Assembly: GCA_963989385.1 (NCBI GenBank)
Contig: OZ022508.1
Coordinates: 34,866,166 to 34,930,165 of the forward strand
From: Ctena decussata
Taxonomy: Eukaryota > Mollusca > Bivalvia > Lucinida > Lucinidae
Direction of reading: 5' to 3'
DNA length: 64,000 bases
In this document: positions 35,199 to 47,100 of the stretch, in pieces
Layout: each line of letters starts with the position of its first letter
Position numbering within the stretch: the first letter of the stretch is position 1
Made by a program: the position numbers and the translations under genes
The notes under the pieces: model-generated
Database searches by the model: none
Told to the model about the DNA's origin: nothing
Seen by the model: only the letters and a program-made list of their open reading frames with translations

Positions 35199-38100
35199 TC
35201 TAAACTGGGGTCTACTTTTAAATTGGAGAATTTACTCAGAGAGAGAAAGAGAGAGACCTTCTAAACTGGGGTCTACTTTTAAAAAGGAGAATTTACTCAG
35301 AGAGAGAGAGAGACCTTCTAAACTGGGGTCTAATTTTAAAAAGGAGAATTTACTCAGAGAGAGAGAGAGAGAGAGACCTTCTAAACTGGGGTCTACTTTT
35401 AAAAAGGAGAATTTACTCAGAGAGAGAGAGAGAGAGAGCAATCTCTTTTCTTGAAAGAGTAGCCTACATTCTTCCCTATTTTTTTAATATTTTTGTATGT
35501 GTAAATTTATTCTTCGACTTTGTAATTCTATTTATTTCTTGATAGGAGCTTAAGTTACAACAAGCTTACACAGATAGAGTCAAAAATATTTGATGATGTG
35601 TCTGCCCTGGCATACCTGTGAGTATTTTAAATGGTTTCTGACTGTCCATATATTACTTTCAAATCACTTTGATTTTAGCAAGAAATCTTGTACAGCTATG
35701 AATATTTGTGGTTTTCAATTTCAGAAAGTTGTTCCCTGCCAAAAAAAGTATATTGAGGGTAGGCTGGTGAATTTGAAAAATTTATTAAAGAGTTCTTGCC
35801 TTAAATTATGAAAATGCCCACAATACCACATATACCCTAAATATGGTAAAAATCATAAAAATTGGGACACTTAAAATGATATCCAAATTGTCTGAAAAAC
35901 GGATTAGTCTGGCTTTACAATGCAGTAATGGGAGTAAAAGATGCAGTTAGAATGGCAAACAGTGTAGACCCTGATCAGACTGCTCCTCCTAGGAGCAGTC
36001 TGATCTAGGTCTGCACTGTTTGCTACATGCAGAACTATATGTCCCAATATTTAGAATTTTTATGGTATTAGAAATGCCAGACCAAACCTACACTGGTCAT
36101 CTTGCCTGCAGTAGCAGAAGCTAGACAGGGGGATTGCTTTTCTGGTGGCAACATTAGCAGTGTAAACTTCTGTTGAGTGTTTGGTTAAGGTCTGTTTCTC
36201 TGGAACTGTAAGGACTAGAGTCAAGAAACGTAGTCCGTGTTTATATCTAGAAGGGAGAAGCTGAAAGCAACCACTACTGTTAGGTTATGACCTGTATTTT
36301 GTGCTTTCTGACTTGACAAATATAGGATGATTGTTCTGGTTTAGCTCTGTTTCTCTGGAACTATAAGGGCTAGACTCATATAACTTGTATCATGCTTACA
36401 TTTAGAAGAGGAATGCTTAAAGCAGCCATCACTATTTGGTAATGACCTATTTTTTTTGCTTCACTGACTTGACAAATTTACCCATAGTTTTCTGGTTTAG
36501 CTCTGTTTCTCTGGAACTATAGGGGCTAGAGTCATGAAACTTGGCCCATGCTTACATCTAGAAGAGAGAAGCTTAACGTAAACATCACTATAGGTCATAG
36601 TGTATATTTCATGCTTCACTGACATGACCAATTTGTGTTAAGTTTTCTAATTTACCTCTGTTTCTCAGGAGCTATAAAGGCTAGAGTCATGAAACTTGGT
36701 TCATGCTTACATCTAGAAGAGGAAAACTTAATTAGGTCTTGATCTATATTTGATGCTTTACTAACAAATTTGCGTCAAATTTACTGGTTTAGCTTTTTCT
36801 CCAGAAATTTGTTCTATAAAGAATTAAGGTGAATGGGTACACCTCCATGTTTTTTATGCCCCCGTGACGATAGTCAGGGGGCATTAAGATTTGCTCCTGT
36901 CTGTCCGTCCGTCCGTCAGTCTGTCCGTCCGTTCGTCACACTTTACGGTATAGAGTTTGTGTAATCAACTCCTCCCACAGTTTTCAGTGGATCTTTTTCA
37001 AACTTCACATACATGAGCCCGTCCAGATAGAAATCGACCTTATGACACGCGACGTGAAACTGAGATAAGTGACGTCAAAGTTTGACGTTACGTCAGACGA
37101 TTTTCCCGCTGTTTCACACGGCATACGATTCAACATTAATATGAATGTAAATAGTGTGGGGAACCACCGTAGCCGCATATTTGTTGCCGGGGATCCAGAA
37201 ATATGATTCTTTGGAGCCTTATGCATCACCAAAATTGCAGTTTGCGTTTATTACCGAATTTAATAAATTGAAAAAAATATTTTATTCGCAGATGCGTACA
37301 AAAGCTTGATACTAGCGGCAGTTCTGGTCCCGTTTTAGTTCATGTTCATAAATTTTCGGCTTTGATCTAGCGAAAATAATTTTCAATTTCGGACAACAAC
37401 AACAATAATATGATAATATGATAATAATAATAATAATAACTATATTATTAATATCAAAAGTAAAGTCCGGAACCGAAAAAAAACCCCAAGCCTATAGCTT
37501 TGTGTAGGTACATGTACACAAACAGCGTCAGCATTTTCATGCATTCACTGACATTGTTTACAACTTTTCAGTTTAAACTGCAAGACAGCAAACAAAATGT
37601 AGATAAAATCTTGTGTAAAAGCAATTTCAAGTTTTTATGCACTCAGTCTGCTTGTTTTCTATATCACAGACAGCCAGATCGAAGGTAAATTAGCAATACG
37701 ATTTTCTCTCTCCTCCAGTGCCGGGGTGGAACATTGCAGTGCAAGGGCCTACTGTGCCTGCAGTAGGTGCGGGTGAGCGTTGTTTGGACATTTTTTCTCT
37801 ATTCTATCAATTCTCTTCTTTCTCCCTCTCTCTGGGAGACTGCCCGATATAGACTGAAATACTGTCTCAAAGGGCCGTTTAACCCAAAATAATCAATAAG
37901 TCAATCCTCTCCTGCCTGTCAGCGCTGAATAATGCCGGCGACAAATGTCAAGGGCGGCATAAAGAAGTGTCGTCTGAACCTTAATGTCTCTAAATGGTGG
38001 AAAATAAAAAGCTTTCCAATTTTAACACAGTTTTCGGAGATCCTAAACCATTTTGATCTACTTACAACTCCCTGTCCAATGAGATGAAAATTGCGAGTTT

Positions 38101-41100
38101 AAGTCAAAAGTCCGTCTGGTTGTTTTGTGTGTTTTTTCCTTAAGCTTATATAGTTTTATTTTTTTATTTCTTTTTTTTCCCTGTTTATATTGCTGGTGGT
38201 TGATGGATTATATTTGTAAAATAAATTATCAAATTAAAAAAAAAAATACGATGTTTTACTTTCGTTTAAAATTGTGATTTGTTTGCTTTTCCGCGGTTTG
38301 GTAACTAAAAGTCCGTACCGGATACCATAGTGACGATTTTACTTTTGTTACGGACACAGAAAATATAAGATCACATCCCCTTTCTAAAGAGACGCCTATA
38401 TGATCAAGAAATCCTTTTTAACCAAAAGCTGGCATAGGTGTGGATGTGGAAAAGCGGGAGGGGAGGAACTCGTAATAAAACGTAACTGAGTTTCACATAA
38501 AAAAGTCTTTTAAGTTGGCAACTAAAATTACCTCCTTTCGAGTGAGTTTTTTAGCTTGAACAAAATGGTAAAAATACAACATACAAGCCTGGAACCCCAT
38601 TTACTGTTCTTACCTTTGTTTATATTGCATTGCTGGGCGGGAAACTAAAACAAGAAATTGTGTTTTGCTGAGCAGTTAGACCGTTTTCAAAATTATGTTC
38701 TCTCTACTTTTTGCCAGTTATCTGATCAGAGTCTTCGCTGTCCGCATGGAGGTAGCTTAGACCCTTAGCTACCCTTTAAGCGCTTAGCGAAGGGTCTGAT
38801 CAGACATGGTGGATGCTCAGGCCGATCTGAGTCTGCACTGGGCGCACGACCACTTTGTTGTTTTCTCGTGTCGCGGCTCAAATAAACTCAGCGTTTGCAT
38901 CACTGTCTTTAGTCCACTAGGCCTTTGGGCCTGGTAAATTGTATGGTGAACAGATGCTCCAAAGCAGAATTGATATTTCTTGTGACGTGGCATGTGCCAC
39001 ACGTGTATGTTTTCCCACCATTTTTACAAAGGGAAACAACTTGTGACTTTCTTTTATGCTTCCTCGGACGTAGCTCTTCAAAAATGCGATCTACTCTTAA
39101 AGGTAAAATGCTGCTTAAGGACTCTTGCACAGGAACAAATTCTTTGCTTGACAAACTTTAACTTAATTGCTTACTCGTCTTTAGAAACAGTTGAAGTATT
39201 TCAAAATATCTAACGGTATGTTTTGTTTATTTTTTGCTTTATGCACCGTAGGTATGAAGTTTCCGGATCGTCAGTACGTGCGAACGGCAGTACTTAAGCA
39301 TGTCGGTCAGTCCGAATACAAAGTTTATTTCTTGTTATAGCTGCTCCGGAAAATTTTTTTTTTTTTGATAACCGTTCGCGGTAAAGGGATCATACTTGGT
39401 ATGTCATTAACCTGGATCAAAGCCTTTCCATCTTTTCTACCTTTCCCAAGAGGCATGTCCCAGGTCGGAACCAAAGTCTAGAGCTTTGTTACGGGAAAAT
39501 TTACTCATCATGTGACTGATTGCATGCGTTTGCTGTGTCAGCTTTAATAATAATGATATGCATTTCAAGTGAAAACATTGATAATGGCGTTATCCATAAC
39601 TGACAGTGAAACGTGACGTCACGTAACGTTATTAATTCTGGCAAATTTCATTAGATACCAGTATGTTTAAAACTGCCATAACATCCTTAATAATCTAGAT
39701 AACTTCATACGGTTTTTACCTTTTTGTTCTATAATGGCATGCGCATTCAGATAACAGAAAACCTAAAAATCGATTTTTTATGTCATAAGGTCGATTTCTA
39801 TCTGGACGGGCTCACATGTTGTGGACATATTGAAGATGTGCATGTGGGTTTTTGTTGGAGCTAGAATTAATTTTGACAGAATTACGGCCTTTTGAACTTA
39901 GTCATTTTAGGCAAATTTTTGCATTGTAGGGTATGCAGTTTGTGTAATCAACTCCTCCCACAGTTTTCAGTGGATCTTTTTCAAAATTCACATACATGTT
40001 GTGAACATATTGAAGATGTGCATGTGGGTTTTTGTTGGAGCTAGAATTAATTTTGACAGAATTACGGCCTTTTGAACTTAGTCATTTTAGGCAAATTTTT
40101 GCATTGTAGGGTATGTAGTTTGTGTAATCAACTCCTCCCACAGTTTTCAATGGATCTTTTTCAAACCTTGCATACATGTTGTGGACATATTGAAGATGTG
40201 CATGTGGGATTTTGTTGGAACTAGAATTGATTTTGACAGAATTACGGCCTTTTGAACTTAGTCATTTTAGGCAAATTTTTACATTTGTAGGGTGAGGAGT
40301 TTGTGTAATCAACTCCTCCCTCAGTTTTCAGTGGATCTTTTTCAAACTTTTTCAAACTTCACATACATGTTGTGGACATATTGAAGATGTGCATGTGGTT
40401 TTTTCGTTGGAGCTAGAATTAATTTTGACAGAATTACGGCCTTTTGAACTTAGTCATTTTAGGCATATGTTTGCATTGTAGGGTAAGTACTTTGTGTAAT
40501 CAACTCGTCCCACAATTTTCATTTGCTGTTTTTCAGACATTGGATACTTGTTATGGACACAGTGAAGATGTGCATGTTGGTTATGATAGGGAAAAAATAA
40601 TTCTGAAGGAATTGTGGCCTTTTAAACTTAGTCATTTTGGGCTGCATTTTGCACTATAGGGTATAAAGTTTGTGAAATGTTTTCTGTGGATTCTTTGTAA
40701 ATAGCATTTGTGCTTGAAAGGTGCTTTAGGGATGTACACATGTCCTGTGACAGGCGCTGCACGGGGGCATCATTAGTGTCTTACAGACACAATTTTCTAG
40801 TTTAACCAGTTTTACAAAGGGAAATAACTTAGTCAACTCTTGATATCTCAAAATCTAAGTACATTTCAAACTACTGATACCTCAAAGTAAATTTTCTGGT
40901 CCCAGTAGTTAGCAGTATTTTGAGATAGCAGGAGTTGAAATGTAAAAGATAATAGGAAATTTGTCCAAACTATATTCTTCAATATTATAGGTTACTTTGA
41001 ATTAGAGCTGTTTGAGGTTATGAGAGCCAACTGTATGTGACTGCCTGTTTACTTTCCTGGACAAAGCAATAACTTTACCAAAATGAGGTCTTCTCTTATG

Positions 41101-44100
41101 GGAAAGAGTTTTCTTCCAGGGGAGCAAATTACTTTATTGGTTGTCCCCCATTACAAGGGAGGTGAAAAAGAAAATGGCAGAGTTGCTTGTAGGAAGCAAA
41201 TAAGTTCGTAAAAGTTAGATTCTTTGGAAGCAAGCAATACTGATACACCAAAGAAACATAAATATACCTCTAGGTACAACCTCGCAGAATATCCCTTCAG
41301 TCAAGGTTACTATTTTTAGAAACACCAATATTTAATTGCATGTAAAACCTTGTTGGAACTTTCAAAGTGTAATTTTATAGTTTTTATGCTAAATTCACAG
41401 CTGCAGCTAATAATTGACGATAAAATCTATCATCATGGACACTTGTTCAGGGTTTGTTTAAAGAATCAAATTTAAGGTCTTGCTGCCTAAAATTGTTCCA
41501 AAGTGTAGTTTGTTCCTTAAGGTAAATAGCAGACTTGGTTACATTGAGTCTGTTCACAGGCACTTGAAGTTCTATACTAAAAAAACAACAACTCAAAATC
41601 ATTTAAACTTGATGCAGTCTATAGGCCATAAGAAATGGCCAGGTATGCAAGCAAAATGCCTCGATTTTTTGGACTGCTAAAACTGCCAGTTAGAAATGCA
41701 CCAACAAAGGTAAACTTCTTACCTGTAAACATCATTTCAATATGTATCTATAAACATGATAAATTTGTTCAGTTATGGTCTGTGCGGTGCTGTAATCCTG
41801 AATTCAAAATTTGCCACAAAATCTCGTCGCCATTACGGTGTCCAGTTTCAGGTTTTACTGTGCTGCGCCAAAGATTAGCTTGTGCTTGTACGCTTTGAAA
41901 ATTACACATCAGCAAAATCATTCAACTACTCTTTTAGATATGCCCAATGTCGTTGTATATCACTGTTTTCATGTATTTACAATATTTTGTTTGTCCTAAT
42001 TTCGGTCAAAACGTTTCTTACGAGTGAAAACTTGAAACAAACATGATGAAAATGACGTCATGACATTCATGTCAACAACGTCAGAACTACGCAGTAACGT
42101 TGGTGTAAAATTTTCATTTGTTGACTGAGGCCTACATGTACTGACTTTCTGAACAACAAAGATGCAGATAAGCTTGCGCATCCGCACAGTCTGATCTGCG
42201 ATTTTGTTGTTTGATGATTTGACAGAGTAGGAAGCTGTACATTTAAGACGATCGTTATCCGCAGAATCACTTCCTTTTTCCCGTAATAGAACCTGTTGAC
42301 GTTGCTGTGAGACGTTGATACACCGGAAATTGGAGACCGTAATGGAGTCCGAACACAAGCTTGCACACCTGGCCATTTCTTCAAAATGGCTCATAGCCTG
42401 GATGTGTAGCGGCATCATTGAAATATATTTAATAGCATAAAACTTCAAGCACCTGTGGTCTGTTTATGACTGTGACTGTGAAAAACCACCCATGCTTCCC
42501 AGCACCAGCTTGTAAGAAGCAAGATCTTTTCTCTCACAGTTTAGAAGGGAGGTAAACAATGAAAGAGTTGTTTCTTCTTAAAGTTAACCCACCCATTCAC
42601 CTAAAAAATATCCTTTTGGTTTGCACCCCTTTATTGTTGCCTTTCCTGAACTTTTACATATATTTTCAGTGGAGTAGATGGTAACCAGATAAAAAGACTC
42701 ACTTCAGGAAGTCTGAATCCACTGTCTTCATCCCCTCTCTATCACCTGTAAGTAGAAATGGATTATGATAGTAATTTGGGTATTTGACTGAGGTTTTTCC
42801 TCGAGAACCTTTTAAATCATGAACGAGGTTCCATTGCACACAGCCTTCCATTATCACCCACCCATCTTACTGATATGACTTAAATACATGTACTATTAAA
42901 AATACTTAAAATCGAAATTCGTCCATCCATCATAGACATCCAGATATACAATCCACTTCTAAGAAATTCTGCTAAAAGATGATATGGAGTTTTCTCTTCC
43001 AAATTATCCCAAAACTCTTGATCCATCTAATAGAAGATGGAACTAGATTTTTTTGGTTTGTTGTGGATGTTCCTTATCTACCTGTGACTGTTTCTGTAGC
43101 TTCTGTAATGACTATCCCATTCCATTCAGGATACCCCTTTAGGGGTATCTGGGCAAACAGTTTGGATCCAGATCAGGCCCCACGAACGTGGGGCCTGAAC
43201 TGAGATCCAAACTGTTTGCTGCCTAGATGTCATTTCTACAAGAGTTAGTTTGACCAGTATTGTCAAAATATTCTGATATTTGATGCAGACGACAATTTCA
43301 GCAGATGACAAAAAATACCCAGAATGCAATGGGCTATAAAAGACTTTTCTTCTTTCAGAAACTGCAGCAACAACCTTCTGGAATATGTACAGCCGAACAC
43401 CTTCAGTCAGATACCACAACTGAAAATATTGTAAGTGATAAAGCCAAGCCATGCAGAAATATAGGGTTCATATATGTTTTTCATGCATTAACACTTGCTG
43501 CGTTCTGCAGAAGTTGTTTGAACACAAGGCATCAGCATAGTGTTCAAACTTCTTCTGAGGGACCTGGCAAATGTAAATGCAATGAAACAAACATGTATGA
43601 TTGCTATTCTTGTATTTTATAATATGATTTCTTTGAAAAACTCATGGAAATTACCTAAAAAATCACAAAATTGTCAGTGATTGTATATGCTGACGTCATT
43701 CCACCAAAAACTGAAAGTTTTTGATGCTAACAAGATGCAATGCCTGGCAAACAGTGTAGACTCTCATCAGATTGTTTTAAAACTTACTTTGTTTACTGTT
43801 TTTGCTTTAGAAAATATGTCATTCAGCAGTACTCAAAATGGTTGGTGAAAATGCATTAGAAAATGCTGTCTTCTAGCCATCATGCTGAGGAATTCACTTT
43901 TTGTGTGTTTATTTTGTAAATGCCATTTGAAGAGGATATGAGAACATGGTTTTGATTTCACAAATTGTTTACTTCTGTGATTTCTACTAATGCTGGTATC
44001 AGATTTGATGACAGCCTTGGAATGCTTACAGGCAAAACTGTGTCACAGATTTTATAATAGCAAATAAATTGTATTGTGAAAACATGGATCTCTTTCACCT

Positions 44101-47100
44101 GTTAAAACTTGGTTGTTGATGTTAACACAGCACATACAGCACAGCTTATTTTCATGGGGGTAATACCATTTTGACTACCTGTGCTTTTGACTGAGTCAGT
44201 CAATTACGATACATGCAAAAGTGGCTGTTGACCGAGACTATGGATAGCAGTATCAGCTTGGTCGACAGCCATTAACAATAGTACCATTTACCATTATTGG
44301 TAATGCTTACAATCGATTCTTGGTCAAAAGCCACTGTGTATAGTACAGACTCGGTCGAAAGCACAGGTAGCCAAATTGGTATTACCTGTGACTATGCTAA
44401 TTATAAAGACTCTCTGTATCTGAACTAATATGTATTTTCAGGGAGCTCCACAATAATTCACTCACCAACATACAGCGTAACACCTTCTCTGACATGGCAA
44501 ATCTACTGCATTTGTAAGCACATGTAACTACATTTTAACCCATAAAGCGCCAAAGAAGCAGACGACAAAATTTACATCTGCAAAATTTCAAAACCTGTAT
44601 TGTCTTTTTGAGAATCAAAGGACTAGATGACAAACAGTGTAGATCAAGATAAGGCAGCTCATTATGAGCTGCCTCAAATAGATCTACACTGTTTGCAAAT
44701 CCATCTATTTTCATTTTTGATGCTATAAGGGTTTGCTGTTCACATTTACATTCTTCCTATCTTTTCAATCAGGATCAGTATGTTGTTATTAAGCTTTATT
44801 TTCAATATTTTAAAGAATTAGGATAATCATTGTTAATGCAAGACTTGGGCAGAAGCAAAGATCAGATCATGATTTCTCTACTGTATTATGAAGTTGAAGG
44901 CATGTAGATGAGTTCTGATAGCATTTGTTTGTGGTGCAAATATTTTGAAAAAAAATTTGGAAAGTTTATAATTAAATACCATTAAATCCATTCCTGTTAG
45001 ATAGTTATGGGCAAACATAATCTTGAAAAACAGCCTGCGGTATCTCAGATGTCTGTTGCACACTGTCAATATCATACCATGTATTTCAGAGATCTGCATG
45101 CCAATAAACTAGAAAGATTAACAAGTAGGTCATTAGAGAATCTTCCGGCCTTGATGGAGTTGAGGCTACATTCCCAGCAGCCACCTATGATATCCATAGC
45201 CTATGATGCCTGGACAGACATTGGCAATGAACTCGTGTATTTGTAAGTAATGATATCTGAGCTTGTTAGGTGACTGGATACACTTTTGTGTATTTCCAGA
45301 ACAGGGGACGAGCTATATCATTTTGAGAATTCAAAGATTAGATTTAGAAGTTTACATTGTCAGTATCCAAAGCTATGTTGTATATTAGTTTAAATCCTGA
45401 TGGTTTTAAAACAGTAACTAATACTTTAGAATGTATGTGAAAGAATTGAATTCTGGTATATGAGAAGGTTATGAGAATTTTACATGTTGAATAATGTCGC
45501 TGTATATTGACTGAATGAGAGGCAACACGAGAAAACCAGCAAAGTGGCATGTGCGCCCAGTGAAGATGCAGATCAGTCTTTGCTGTTCACATGTAACTAG
45601 CTTAGAACCTTAGCTATGTTTTAAATGGACAGCAAAGACTCTGATCAGACTGGATGGATGCCCAGGCTAATCTGAGTCTTCGCTGGCACACATGCCACTT
45701 TGTTGGTTTTGTCATGTCACAGCTCATTTGACTGTAATTTGTCCAAGAAAAGTAGTTAGCTTTCAGTTTCATGAAAATCTTTGCAATCAGGTGCATGTAC
45801 TAAGCTTGTTATATATTGACACTCAGTTTTGTCAGTTACATAGAGGTTTCAGCCAGCTTCCAATCAGAAATGTATAGTGGGGTTGTACTTTCTTATTGCC
45901 ATTGTTATGATCGGCAATCACTTATGATGAAAAAAATAAAAATTGAGGTGCGACACGACAAAACCAACAAAGTGGCATGTGTGCCCAGCAAGACTCCGCA
46001 TCCGCCCAGTCTGATCAGAGTCTTCACCACCCGCACAGAGGTAGCTTGCCCCTTACCTACCCTTTAAGTGTAAGTGATGACTGTGTTCAGACTGGGCGGA
46101 TGCCCAGGCTGATCTGAGTCTTCGCTGGCACAAATGCCACTTTGTTGGTTTTCTCATGTCGCGGCTAAATCATTCTTTGTAGGTTTGTGAGTGACAATGC
46201 ACTGCCATCCTTCCCACATGCAACCATGGAAAGAGAAAGCTACCCGAAGCTTGAAGCAATGTAAGTCTTTCATTTGTACTGTATTGACACTGATTACAAT
46301 TTTCAAGGGAAGCAACTCTGCCATATTAATTTTTGTCTCTCTTTTCAATGGGTATCACCTCTTAAAGGAAAGCATTTCAGACTAACCCCGTTTGGAAGGG
46401 TTTCCTTGTCAAGGGAATCAAGAAAGGTGTCACAAAATTTGTTTACCTTTTTGAAAATGGCGGAAACTATACTTTTTCATCCAAATAAAAAAAAAATGTT
46501 TGACAACGGGATAAATGAATTTAAAGGAACTCAAAATTCAGAGTGGTTTTTTTAGCTCACCTGGCCCGAAGGGCCATAGTGAGCTATTGTCATACCAAAG
46601 CGTCCGGCGTGTGTCATGCGTCCGTGCGTCGTCCGTCAACACTTGAAAACAAATATTCAAACATCTTCTTCTGTAAAACTACTGTACCCATGGTTCTCAA
46701 ATTTCACATGGAGCATGACCTGACTCTAGGGTCTCAGAATTGTAAAATTGGGTAAGGTTGAATATCCAAGATAGCCGCCATTACTAAAATTAGCAAAAAT
46801 AACAAAATCATCTTCTTCTCCAGAACCACTGGGTATATTTGTCTGAATTTTTGCATGAAACATCAGTGGAACATTGGTATTCAGAATTGTAAAAATGAAA
46901 AAAATCTGTAGCGTAGTTTTGTCACAGTGACCTACTTTCTGTTTACGAGGGTAATTTTGTTCAAATGCCAATGTCGAAAAACAACTTATTTAAACAACTT
47001 CAAACAACTTCTTCTCTAAAACCACTGAACTCATGGGTCTCAAATTTCACATGGAGCATGACCAGACTGCAGGGTTTCAAATTTGTAAAAGTGGGTCAGG

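Larger units (their letters stand above)
37015..39813. mobile_element. Unclassified DNA transposon T, 2.8 kb, 33-bp perfect TIRs, ACAT duplication
   Basis: Starts GAGCCCGTCCAGATAGAAAT; the reverse complement of the last 33 bp (39781-39813) is identical. The flanks are ...CACATACAT and ACATGTTG..., so ACAT is duplicated relative to the uninterrupted 180-bp unit (CACATACATGTTGTGG). Subterminal GACGT-rich blocks occur at both ends. No transposase ORF is seen. It contains half of a P MITE and an old dispersed repeat. Confidence 0.88.
36854..40800 (+). mobile_element. Minisatellite element E4 (TATGCCCCCGTGACG ends), interrupted by a transposon
   Basis: 5' stem TATGCCCCCGTGACGATAGT/CAGGGGGCAT, a GTCCGTCC tract, a 180-bp tandem array (about 39814-40680), then a 3' end with GCACGGGGGCAT, hairpin GTGTCTTACAGACAC and the terminus TTTTCTAG. 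Without the insertion 37015-39813 it is about 1.15 kb. CTAG after a hairpin resembles Helitron 3' ends; the class is inference. Confidence 0.75.
36826..41190. repeat. Foldback MITE family F copy split by E4 and carrying a Q MITE
   Basis: Left end AAGGTGAATGGGTACACCTC stops at 36853. The element resumes at 40801 (AACCAGTTTTACAAAGGGAA), is interrupted by Q (40831-41034), then continues GACTGCCTGTTTACTTTCCT to AAAATGGCAGAGTTGCTTG. Confidence 0.75.

Noticed and set aside
34978..35454. 158-codon ORF of RERERE/SKLGSTFKKENLL repeats, and its opposite-strand partner
   Set aside because: It is the translation of the GA-rich minisatellite; open frames exist on both strands because the repeat lacks stops.
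41996..42448. 150-codon minus-strand ORF
   Set aside because: It overlaps a P-MITE-like fragment, has an alternative frame of similar length and no recognisable domain; left only as part of the intron description.
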